Shown: positions 1-6,337 of the stretch, one piece after another | Layout of the letters: each line of letters opens with the position of its first letter | Numbering within the stretch: position 1 is the first letter of the stretch | Assembly (NCBI GenBank): GCA_027019885.1 | Contig: JALUWC010000499.1 | Coordinates: forward strand, 1-6,808 | DNA length: 6,808 nucleotides | From: Geoglobus sp. | Lineage (GTDB): Archaea; Halobacteriota; Archaeoglobi; Archaeoglobales; Archaeoglobaceae | Reading direction: 5' to 3' | Notes under the pieces: generated by a model | The model's input: the letters and a program-made list of their open reading frames with translations, nothing else | What the model was told of the DNA's origin: nothing | Databases searched by the model: none | Translations under genes and position numbers: made by a program

Positions 1-762
1 ACCCGCTATCTTTATCAGCTCATCAACGAAGGTGTCTCTTCCACTCACCCATACTGGGTCATTCCAGAGGACGTGAGCCACCTCGGGTTTTGAGCTGATG
101 TTTGCAGCTCTTCTTTTTACCTCATCTATCTTTTTCTTCATCATCTCAACAAGCCTTGTCGCATTCTCCTCTCTCCCAGTTATTTTTCCAAGCAGCATTA
201 TGTCCCTCATGACATCGCTCAAATTCTTTGGATTTAATGCTACGACCCTGATACCATAACCCCTCAGGATTTCAATGGTCTCTGCCCCATTTCCGTAGGC
301 AGCGACAACCAGATCGGGATTTAACGCAAGAACCTTCTCTATGTTAACGGTGGAATATCCACCAATTTTGGGTTTCTTTTTTGCCTCAGGTGGGTAATCG
401 CAGTAATCTGTAACGCCAACTACATTGTTTCCAAGACCCAGAGCAAAAAGAATTTCGGTGTTGCTTGGAGCCAATGAGACAATTCTTTTTGGAGTTTTGT
501 TGAAAACAACAACATACCCAAAATCATCAACAACCCTGATCTGCCGGGTATTGCTCTCATTTTCTCCATTAGCTTTAGCCGAGCTTTTGTTTAATTTCTC
601 ATGCCCTTTTTCAGGAGAATTGTGGGGAGTGATTTTACCCTCATGTGAGAGTATTGATTGATTCCCAGTGTTGTGCTGCTCATTCGAAGTAGTTATACAT
701 CCCAGTATGATTGCAGAAACCAGAAAAATTGAAATGAAAAAAACGAGTTCCTTTTTTCTCAT
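1..762 (-). CDS. btuF: BtuF-like ABC transporter substrate-binding lipoprotein (3' end outside window)
   Basis: Extracellular solute-binding lipoprotein of a BtuF/FepB-type ABC importer (periplasmic binding protein family PF01497), probably binding cobalamin or another corrinoid. The 254 visible codons start at ATG 762 and run off the left edge. Residues 1-17 are a basic then hydrophobic signal, followed by a lipobox (IILGC, Cys22 as lipidation site). A hydrophilic, Asn-rich tether covers about residues 23-74. The binding-protein fold starts at about residue 75 and contains KRIVSLAPSNTEILFALG (92-109), DYCDYPPEA (119-127) and NPDLVV (148-153). The DYPP motif matches what I recall of E. coli BtuF, which favours B12, but haem and siderophore binders share this fold. 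ATG overlaps the upstream stop as ATGA, and GGTGGAGGAG lies directly before it, indicating translational coupling. The permease and ATPase genes (btuC, btuD) would be expected beyond the left edge. The family is secure; the ligand is inferred. Confidence 0.9.
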   Translation of the reverse strand, partial: MRKKELVFFISIFLVSAIILGCITTSNEQHNTGNQSILSHEGKITPHNSPEKGHEKLNKSSAKANGENESNTRQIRVVDDFGYVVVFNKTPKRIVSLAPSNTEILFALGLGNNVVGVTDYCDYPPEAKKKPKIGGYSTVNIEKVLALNPDLVVAAYGNGAETIEILRGYGIRVVALNPKNLSDVMRDIMLLGKITGREENATRLVEMMKKKIDEVKRRAANISSKPEVAHVLWNDPVWVSGRDTFVDELIKIAG

Positions 763-3077
763 CTCCTCCACCGGAGTGCTATTGTAAATGCTAAAAAGGC
801 TGTGAGGATTTCGAATCCGGGAATGCCTGCTGGTTTCTGAGATGGAAGTGTGGTCTCAGTTTTTTCAGGCTTTACAGTTTCCCTTATCTTCTCATTTGTC
901 GCCGGCTGAGGTGTTGGAGTCAGTTCTGGAGCTGGTGTTGGAGTCGGGACTGGTGTTTTAGATGGATGTGAAACCTCTGATGGAGTGGGAGTGGAGACTG
1001 GAATTGATTTCTCCATCAGGCCGGTCAGATTTACCTCTTTGTACAGGTATTCCGGTTTTATGGGATTTGGCTCTCCAAGCAATGCCATTATTGCGCAGAC
1101 AGTCATGTAGCCTGGATTGGATGTCTGGATGGAAGTGTAATTGAAGTAGCCTGCCTCAGTTTGCAAGCTCAGCAAATGGTCAACAACGCTCACGTTATTT
1201 CTTTTCCATTCTCTCGGATTTTCTCCTGCAGCAACCAACGCCTGAATTATCCAGGCATCGCTAGCGGCATTTGATGAAGAATTACCAAAATACCTGAACC
1301 CTCCATCATCATTCTGCCCAGTCTTCAGATAGTCCAGTGCTTTTTTGATGACCTCAGAGTCTTTTGGTTCTCCAGCAGCAATCAAAGCCTGTATTGCTGC
1401 AGCAGTATCATCATAATCGCTTTTCTCCCCAACAGCCCAGGCAAATCCTCCATCATTATTCTGCTGAGATTTCAGCCATTCAGCAGACTTTGTGACATTC
1501 TCGCCGGATGCCTTCAGTGCTATCATCCCCCATATTGTCGTGTAAACGTAATCTCCAATCTGTCCGTTATTCCTAACCTTTTCCCTGAGCATTGAAACGA
1601 GGTTGACACCGCTGAAGTTTCTTGGATTTTCATCGGCAGCGATGAGAGCGAGAATCGTCCTTGCTATGTCAGCAGTCCCCATCTTTCCAAGGGATGAGTT
1701 GAGGTTGTTCTTCAGGTAGTCAACAGGCGAGCTCCCGTTCTTCACCCACCTGTGGGGGTCTTGCTTTGATGCGGCGAGAGCCATTATTGCCCATGATGTC
1801 TTTGAGATGCTGCTCTCCTCTCCCGGATTTGCGAACCCTCCATCGTCGTTCTGTATGGTTTTGAGCCATGCAAGGGCCTTGATTATCGGCTCATCTGTCA
1901 CATTCAGCGGAAAAGCATTCCACTTGGCAACTATGGCGAAGGTGCTGAAGTTTGAAGTTCTCGCTGCATAGTAATAATAATTTTCATCTTCCCTCACAAA
2001 CTCTGTTGGAAGGGCAATCCAGTGTCCGTTGTACTTCATCAATACCACGCTGTCTCTATCAACGCTCTTGTTGACCCTGAACTCAATCTTAACCTCCTCT
2101 GCCCCGCTGACTTCCAGATTAAATGTTCTCAGAACTCTACCATACACCGGCTCGGTCTCCTCAGCCTTTGTTAGCTCGATTTTAATTTCATTCTTCTTTG
2201 CCTTTACTTCCAGTGAAAGCAAAGAGAGCTCGCTGACAACATCCCCGGGAAGCTCAATTTTCTCCTTTTCTCCCGGAATCATTGCGATCTCCCTGTTCAG
2301 CAGCACTCCTTTTCCAGCCTCTTTTTGCTGCTCCTGCATCGACTCACTTTCAGCCTGAGAACCTCCACTGTTTGCGGTCTGAAACTTCACCTTTATCTTT
2401 AAAATCATGGGCGAGGTGTCAGGCGTGTCGCTCATGCTTCTGGAGAAATACCAGACCACCTCATCTCCCTCATGGACGCTGTATTCATGTGCTCCCACCA
2501 TGGGAGTGTTTCCGTTCACCTGAAACATCCATCCTGACGTTGACCCTTCGCTCCCCTCACATTTGCCGGCTATGCATGAGACAAATGGCCCCCAGCTTGT
2601 CTCTTTAATGGTGAAACCAAAGCCTCCCTGTTCTGATGCCATCTTTAAAGCACCAAGGGCAGTTCTCCAGTTGATGGTGTAGGTTTTGCCGTTGGAAGCT
2701 GTCAGGGTGAACGAACCTGAAGGGAGGTAGACTGTTCCGGAATAATAGACGTTTGAAGATGTGCCTCCACCACTACCGGATGTTCTACTCTGCTTTTCGG
2801 TAATGCTTATCACTTTTGTTACAGCCTCTCCGTTATTCCTCGCTTCGATATACAATTTTCCGGTAATGTGAGGGATGAATTTAGCCTGGGTTCCATAGGC
2901 ATAGATTGGAGTGCCGTTGTTCATTCTGAAGATCACGAAAGCTTGTTTGTCAAGGGTTACGGTTACCGGCTCTCCCTTGTAGCCTCCGGAAACGCTCAAA
3001 CTCAGAGCTGAAACCTGAGGTGCAAGAAGCAGGAAAACCAAAAAAAGAAGGAATCCGGATGTTATTCTTGATTTCAC
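759..3077 (-). CDS. Intrinsic-factor-like surface protein: DUF4430, PGF-pre-PGF-like domain, alpha/alpha toroid, PGF-CTERM anchor
   Basis: Predicted cell-surface ligand-binding protein of 772 residues. The order is: signal peptide 1-24 (VSA cleavage site); small beta domain 25-95; Gly/Ser linker 98-108; DUF4430 domain 112-213, including a Cys168/Cys173 pair and the SGWMFQVNG motif; Gln/Glu linker 235-258; PGF-pre-PGF-like beta domain 260-385; alpha/alpha toroid 393-670 of prenyltransferase/squalene-cyclase/transcobalamin type, with DGGF turns at 412-415, 542-545 and 591-594; Thr/Pro stalk 693-748; PGF-CTERM signal 751-772 (PGF, hydrophobic helix, final RWRR). In vertebrate intrinsic factor and transcobalamin an alpha6/alpha6 barrel plus a DUF4430-type domain clasp cobalamin; here the order is reversed. 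The GTG start is chosen because GAGGTGA lies 6 bases before it and the signal peptide follows at once. Its stop overlaps the btuF start. Architecture is read from sequence; cobalamin binding is inferred from family and neighbour. Another bulky ligand, or a structural role, remains possible. Confidence 0.88.
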   Translation of the reverse strand: MKSRITSGFLLFLVFLLLAPQVSALSLSVSGGYKGEPVTVTLDKQAFVIFRMNNGTPIYAYGTQAKFIPHITGKLYIEARNNGEAVTKVISITEKQSRTSGSGGGTSSNVYYSGTVYLPSGSFTLTASNGKTYTINWRTALGALKMASEQGGFGFTIKETSWGPFVSCIAGKCEGSEGSTSGWMFQVNGNTPMVGAHEYSVHEGDEVVWYFSRSMSDTPDTSPMILKIKVKFQTANSGGSQAESESMQEQQKEAGKGVLLNREIAMIPGEKEKIELPGDVVSELSLLSLEVKAKKNEIKIELTKAEETEPVYGRVLRTFNLEVSGAEEVKIEFRVNKSVDRDSVVLMKYNGHWIALPTEFVREDENYYYYAARTSNFSTFAIVAKWNAFPLNVTDEPIIKALAWLKTIQNDDGGFANPGEESSISKTSWAIMALAASKQDPHRWVKNGSSPVDYLKNNLNSSLGKMGTADIARTILALIAADENPRNFSGVNLVSMLREKVRNNGQIGDYVYTTIWGMIALKASGENVTKSAEWLKSQQNNDGGFAWAVGEKSDYDDTAAAIQALIAAGEPKDSEVIKKALDYLKTGQNDDGGFRYFGNSSSNAASDAWIIQALVAAGENPREWKRNNVSVVDHLLSLQTEAGYFNYTSIQTSNPGYMTVCAIMALLGEPNPIKPEYLYKEVNLTGLMEKSIPVSTPTPSEVSHPSKTPVPTPTPAPELTPTPQPATNEKIRETVKPEKTETTLPSQKPAGIPGFEILTAFLAFTIALRWRR
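762..827 (-). other. PGF-CTERM archaeosortase sorting signal (coding)
   Basis: Codons 751-772 of the 759-3077 gene encode GIPGFE, then a hydrophobic stretch of about 13 residues, then RWRR at the extreme C-terminus. This is the layout of PGF-CTERM signals, which archaeosortase A processes in Euryarchaeota so that the protein is attached to a membrane lipid. The preceding Thr/Pro stalk and the internal PGF-pre-PGF-like domain are common companions of this signal. Confidence 0.82.
763..772 (-). promoter_or_regulatory. Ribosome binding site for btuF, inside the upstream gene
   Basis: On the minus strand GGTGGAGGAG runs directly up to ATG 762, inside the last codons of the upstream gene. With the ATGA stop/start overlap this fixes the btuF start and points to coupled translation of the two proteins. 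Confidence 0.75.
834..1001 (-). repeat. Thr/Pro-rich stalk coding region
   Basis: Codons 693-748 encode a low-complexity segment built from TPTP-type units followed by a charged Lys/Glu/Thr stretch. Such segments usually form an extended, O-glycosylated spacer that lifts the globular domains through the S-layer. The DNA is correspondingly repetitive (ggtgttggagt-like units on the plus strand near 910-950), so the stalk may vary in length between strains. Confidence 0.65.
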
Positions 3078-3083
3078 AGCCTT

Positions 3084-3090
3084 TCACCTC
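3084..3090 (-). promoter_or_regulatory. Ribosome binding site deciding the GTG start at 3077
   Basis: GAGGTGA on the minus strand is followed by a 6-base spacer and GTG. It abuts the TGA stop (3091-3093) of the preceding gene, so the whole 13-base intergenic gap is ribosome binding site plus spacer. This supports GTG over any internal ATG and supports one transcript for both genes. Confidence 0.82.
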
Positions 3091-4941
3091 TCAGCTAACC
3101 TTGGCGACCTGAGATGTGGTCAAGTATTCCGATATCTCATCCGGGAATTTTTCCAGTTTGTATATTCCAGCGTAAAGTCTGTAGTTCCCAGCCTGAATTT
3201 GCTGCGGCACAGCTATCATCACCGGAATCCCCACGATCTGCTGGTGGGTTACCTTCACCGTTGCAACTCCAGCGATGCTGTCACCGTTGCTGTTTGTCCC
3301 GCTCACCACAACAGCCAGCCATCCGGTGTAATAGGGAGTTATGTTGACCGTAGCATTGATGAATCCGCCTCTGGTTCCATTTTTGACTGAAAAGCTGTTT
3401 ATTTCAGCAAGCTTTGCCTTAACGGTGACTTCAACCAGATAAGGTGCATTCTTAGAGGATAATTTTCCTGAGGCACCGGAGGGATAGAGCCAGAATGTGA
3501 CAACATCTCCATCTGACACATTAACGAACTGCATTCCCGTGCCTATCCCCTGTCCGTTTACTTCTGTCATCCACCACCCGTTTGTTATCCCGCCAAGAGA
3601 TGACAGAAAGAGCGATTTGTTGTCATATGTTGAGAGATAGACGGAGTAGTTTATTCCCGCAGCCTCCTTGAGTTTCTGCAAAACTCCAAGGACTGTGAAG
3701 TTCGATACGGTATAGGTTTTGCCTGCCACGTCTGTAACGTTGAAGGTGCCACCGGTAACAACAACTGACCCCTTCCACAGACCGAAGATGTACAGATTGC
3801 CATCATCCGCTCCGATGTAGAGCTTCCCATTGTAGATATAGGGGGAGGACATTATGTAGTTGCTGGTTGTGTACTTCCAGATCATGCTTCCAGTTGAGGA
3901 GTTGAGAGCGTAAATCGTTCCATTTGCAGTATTTGTTGCAAAATAAACAACACCTCCAGCAACTGCAGGTGATGATGCTATGCTGTCATATGCTCCGGGA
4001 TTTGATATGGCGGTGAAGTTCCAAAGCTCCTGTCCGCTTGAGATGTTAAAGCAAAAGAGCGTGGTCTTGTTTGCGACGTAAATTTTTCCGCTGGAAACTG
4101 CCGGAGTGGATAGTGTCCCGTCAAAAGATATGTTCCATCGTTCTGCTCCCGTTGTAGTATTGAAGCCATACAGCCTTTCGGAAGTTGGAATAAAAACAGT
4201 CTGACCATAGATTACCGGTGTTGCTTTCGGCACTCCAGCCAGCGTTCTATTCCAGAGCTTAACCCCATTTTCTTTGAGTGCGAATAGTCTGTATGATCCA
4301 GAATCGTTTACAGCCACATAAATCGTTCCGTTCCAGGCAGAAGGAGAACTCATGTATATGTACTTTGCCTCAGTACCGAGAGTGATGTTCCAGACCTCGC
4401 TGCCATCCGTGCTGAACTTGTACAGCTTTTCGTGGTAGGTGATGACGTAAACTGAGCTATTGTAAACAAGTGGAGACGATGACACCACCCATGATCCAAC
4501 TCCAGATTCCAAGGATACATTCCAGAGTAGAGTTCCGCTGGATGCGTTGAAAGCCATTAATTCACCCATTCCGCTTTTTTCATTGTAAACATGAACATAA
4601 ATATTCCCTCCATCAATCGCAGGAGTTGACATACTGTAAATACCACTGTAATGCCAGATTTTGGTTCCGTTGTTTGCATTGATCGCATGCAGCCCCGCCA
4701 TGGAGTTGTCCCTACCCCAGCTGTAATCTGCAATAACGTAAACAGTATCACCATTAACAACTGGAGATCCATGAATGGGATTCAAGCTAAGTTTATAAAC
4801 AAGCTCTGCGGTTTTTGGCCCTGAATCACTGAAGTTTCCTGCTCTGCCCTCATTAAAATGAAAGGTTGACGCTGAAGATGCCTGACAGATCAGTATCAGC
4901 AAAAACAATATGGCACCAATCCTGAACTTTGTCAATACCAT
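3091..4941 (-). CDS. Secreted PQQ-like beta-propeller protein with DUF4430 and C-terminal Ig-like domain
   Basis: Predicted exported binding protein of 616 residues, counted from ATG 4941. The signal peptide covers about residues 1-24 (hydrophobic core, cut near ASSA). Residues 45-387 hold a PQQ_2-type beta-propeller: eight repeats of the pattern SSP..(Y/N)G.(V/I)YV...L(Y/F)AFN.(S/T)G..LWN, the last incomplete and apparently closed by an N-terminal strand near 46-53, suggesting eight blades as in BamB and PQQ enzymes. A DUF4430 domain follows at about 389-490 (GKTYTVSNFTVLGVLQKL, then WWMTEVNG and DGDVVTFW). Residues about 498-616 look like an Ig-like beta domain. No membrane anchor or PGF-CTERM is seen, so it is soluble or held by a partner. 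N-glycosylation sequons are numerous. A TTG five codons upstream is possible, but ATG with GGAGG 7 bases before it is better. First gene of the operon. No enzyme activity is assigned; I infer a role in ligand capture with the next two products. Confidence 0.86.
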   Translation of the reverse strand: MVLTKFRIGAILFLLILICQASSASTFHFNEGRAGNFSDSGPKTAELVYKLSLNPIHGSPVVNGDTVYVIADYSWGRDNSMAGLHAINANNGTKIWHYSGIYSMSTPAIDGGNIYVHVYNEKSGMGELMAFNASSGTLLWNVSLESGVGSWVVSSSPLVYNSSVYVITYHEKLYKFSTDGSEVWNITLGTEAKYIYMSSPSAWNGTIYVAVNDSGSYRLFALKENGVKLWNRTLAGVPKATPVIYGQTVFIPTSERLYGFNTTTGAERWNISFDGTLSTPAVSSGKIYVANKTTLFCFNISSGQELWNFTAISNPGAYDSIASSPAVAGGVVYFATNTANGTIYALNSSTGSMIWKYTTSNYIMSSPYIYNGKLYIGADDGNLYIFGLWKGSVVVTGGTFNVTDVAGKTYTVSNFTVLGVLQKLKEAAGINYSVYLSTYDNKSLFLSSLGGITNGWWMTEVNGQGIGTGMQFVNVSDGDVVTFWLYPSGASGKLSSKNAPYLVEVTVKAKLAEINSFSVKNGTRGGFINATVNITPYYTGWLAVVVSGTNSNGDSIAGVATVKVTHQQIVGIPVMIAVPQQIQAGNYRLYAGIYKLEKFPDEISEYLTTSQVAKVS

Positions 4942-4945
4942 TTGA

Positions 4946-4954
4946 CTCCCTCCC
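4946..4954 (-). promoter_or_regulatory. Ribosome binding site for the beta-propeller gene
   Basis: GGGAGGGAG on the minus strand contains the archaeal anti-16S core GGAGG, 7 bases before ATG 4941. It overlaps the alternative TTG start at 4956, which would have no such site of its own, so ATG is preferred. Confidence 0.8.
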
Positions 4955-4983
4955 AAATTTTTTTGATTAATTTAATGAGGTTG

Positions 4984-4997
4984 CTTATAAACTTTAT
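4984..4997 (-). promoter_or_regulatory. Archaeal promoter (BRE + TATA box) of the three-gene surface operon
   Basis: Minus-strand TTTATAAG (4991-4984) is preceded by the purine-rich ATAAAG (4997-4992), matching an archaeal BRE/TATA pair. A start site about 25 bases downstream falls near 4962, leaving a leader of only about 20 bases that includes the ribosome binding site. That leader is too short for a cobalamin riboswitch, so any B12 control would have to act through a DNA-binding regulator. Confidence 0.7.
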
Positions 4998-5019
4998 CCA
5001 GTTTTCTTGACTACTTAAC

Positions 5020-5040
5020 AAAAAAATCTTAGATAAAAAA
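5020..5040 (-). terminator. T-tract terminator, second copy
   Basis: On the minus strand two runs of T (six at 5040-5035, seven at 5026-5020) lie between the hydratase gene and the next promoter. Archaeal polymerase terminates at such T-tracts without a hairpin, so this probably ends the hydratase transcript and insulates the surface operon. Confidence 0.5.
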
Positions 5041-5065
5041 TGCTGCAGAAAGGGGATTTGCCAAG

Positions 5066-5080
5066 AAATAAAAAATAATT
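5066..5080 (-). terminator. T-tract terminator after the hydratase gene
   Basis: Just past the hydratase stop codon (TAA 5086-5084) the minus strand reads ATTATTTTTTATTTC, with six consecutive T at 5075-5070. This is a typical archaeal intrinsic terminator signal at the expected place. Confidence 0.55.
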
Positions 5081-5083
5081 GAA

Positions 5084-6016
5084 TTATTCAAGTTCCGCTC
5101 CACACGAAAGACAGAACTTGGAATCTTCAGGTAGAAAATCTGCCCCGCATTTCCTGCACCTTCTCATCAATGGCCCATGAGGATAGCGTGGATCCATACC
5201 ATCTCCAATTCTGTCTCTTATTTCTCTCATTCTCGACTCTCTCTTCTCCTTGAAGCTCCACAGACCTTCGCTGGGCTCAACACTTCCTATGTTGAGGGAG
5301 AACCACGCCTTTCCATGCTCCCATGTTAAGCGCCAGACAAGATCTCTCCACCAGTTCAGATGCACCTTGAAATACCAGAGGCTTGATGGAGAGAGCTCAA
5401 GCATCCTGTCTATGTACTCCTTCACCTTCTCATCCAGCTTTTCAGGAGGTACCACTTCATTAACCACTCCCCACTCAAGGGCAGTTTTTGCATCTATTTC
5501 TGTGCTGAGCATGACAATCTCCGCTGTTCTTTTGACACCTATGTGCAGTGGTAACCACTGAGAAAGCCCGCCTATGGATGTCATTCCCACCCTTGGCCCG
5601 GGAGAGATGAATCTCGCATTTTCACTTGCTATTGCAAGATCGCATGCCGTAACAAATTCAAATCCACCTCCTGCGGTTATTCCATTAATTCTCGCAATAA
5701 CGGGCTTTCCGCAGTGCATTATCATGTCAAAAACCCTGCCGTAAATCTCTCCCCACTTCCAGAAGTCAGATGATTTCTTTGTGTACTCCTCAGCATACTC
5801 ATGCACGTTTCCTCCAGTGCAGAAAGCCGTGTCTCCAACTCCTGACAGCACTATGAACTGCACATTGTCATCCCACATCGCATCCTCAATTGCAGAAACC
5901 ATCTCTCTGAGAGTTGTTAACGTGTAGGAATTGTACTCGTGGGGGCGGTTTATTGCAATCAAGGCTGTATGGTCATACCACTCCTTGTCGTAGACAATCT
6001 CTTTATACTCCGTCAT
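5084..6016 (-). CDS. Enoyl-CoA hydratase/isomerase family protein with C-terminal zinc ribbon, resembling 6-oxocyclohex-1-ene-1-carbonyl-CoA hydrolase
   Basis: Crotonase-superfamily enzyme of 310 residues, counted from ATG 6016; cytosolic, acting on an acyl-CoA. Residues about 8-265 form the crotonase fold. The oxyanion-hole segments are AFCTGGN (64-70) and GITAGGGFE (112-120), where Glu120 matches the first catalytic Glu of enoyl-CoA hydratase. The second catalytic Glu is replaced by Gly140 in SPGPRVG. FCTGGN..EYAE, the GP motif, SIGG...LPL and a late AWFSLN segment resemble what I recall of BamA/Oah, the ring-opening hydrolase of anaerobic benzoyl-CoA breakdown, though the long internal insert of Oah is absent. 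The C-terminus carries a CxxC-x11-CxxC zinc ribbon (Cys287, 290, 302, 305), unusual for the family and similar to ribbons in archaeal acyl-CoA binding proteins. A TTG six codons upstream is possible, but the TATA position favours ATG. It has its own promoter and terminators. The fold is certain; the substrate is not. Confidence 0.9.
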   Translation of the reverse strand: MTEYKEIVYDKEWYDHTALIAINRPHEYNSYTLTTLREMVSAIEDAMWDDNVQFIVLSGVGDTAFCTGGNVHEYAEEYTKKSSDFWKWGEIYGRVFDMIMHCGKPVIARINGITAGGGFEFVTACDLAIASENARFISPGPRVGMTSIGGLSQWLPLHIGVKRTAEIVMLSTEIDAKTALEWGVVNEVVPPEKLDEKVKEYIDRMLELSPSSLWYFKVHLNWWRDLVWRLTWEHGKAWFSLNIGSVEPSEGLWSFKEKRESRMREIRDRIGDGMDPRYPHGPLMRRCRKCGADFLPEDSKFCLSCGAELE

Positions 6017-6039
6017 GAACTCCCATTGTCCCAATAGGA

Positions 6040-6051
6040 TTTAAACTTTAC
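6040..6051 (-). promoter_or_regulatory. Archaeal promoter of the hydratase gene (likely leaderless mRNA)
   Basis: Minus-strand TTTAAA (6045-6040), preceded by GTAAAG, is a TATA/BRE-like element. A start site 24-26 bases downstream of its centre falls on or next to ATG 6016, predicting a leaderless mRNA. This argues against the TTG at 6034, which would lie upstream of the transcript start. Confidence 0.6.
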
Positions 6052-6337
6052 GAATATCGACAGAAATTTTAGTGCGTTTTACAATTTCAGATACAATAGA
6101 TAAACCAACAATACAAAATAAGACAAACTTGCTCTGTTGAAAATATGAGTCAAGTAACGGAACTGATGGATAATGAGGAGAAATAAATAATCTCTAAAAT
6201 ATTGTAAATAGATTTGGGAGACTCAATAAATTTAGAGTGATCGATATCGGAATTCTATGCTACCATCGAATCTACGTTTAATCACGAAGAAAATAGTTAT
6301 TATCGTAAAAATCCAAGATCATAAGAAAAACCCATAA
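6046..6337. other. AT-rich intergenic region without a convincing gene
   Basis: About 290 bases, visibly richer in A and T than the left two thirds of the window. The only signals are a short plus-strand ATG frame of 13 codons (6145-6186), a weak 7-base inverted repeat (CTCTAAA 6192-6198 with TTTAGAG 6231-6237), and short T-runs on the minus strand (6330-6326 and 6311-6307) that might terminate the broken gene to the right. No tRNA, CRISPR or clear transposon end was recognised. Its rightmost bases, near 6046-6051, belong to the hydratase promoter. Confidence 0.6.

Noticed and set aside
425..661. Plus-strand open frame of 78 codons
   Set aside because: It lies antisense inside the BtuF-like gene, has no ribosome binding site and shows no recognisable domain.
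2029..2608. Two overlapping plus-strand frames of 108-109 codons
   Set aside because: They are antisense to the PGF-pre-PGF and DUF4430 coding parts of the 759-3077 gene, whose protein is clearly real. Their translations are Ser/Leu- or Cys/Pro-rich shadows.
3978..4208. Minus-strand frame of 76 codons within the beta-propeller gene
   Set aside because: It is an out-of-phase reading of propeller repeats, without its own start signals. The same applies to 4557-4772.
4942..4983. Possible cobalamin riboswitch ahead of the operon
   Set aside because: The leader is too short and has no B12-box-like conserved segment; the TATA position leaves no room for the fold.
5250..5561. Plus-strand frame of 103 codons opposite the hydratase gene
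   Set aside because: It is the antisense shadow of a well-conserved crotonase; no ribosome binding site or domain was seen.
6017..6034. TTG start six codons upstream for the hydratase
   Set aside because: The TATA box at 6040-6045 would place the transcript start downstream of this TTG, next to the ATG at 6016.
6192..6237. Inverted repeat CTCTAAA / TTTAGAG
   Set aside because: The arms are only 7 bases with a 32-base loop and AT-rich surroundings, so chance is a sufficient explanation. No T-run follows in a useful position.
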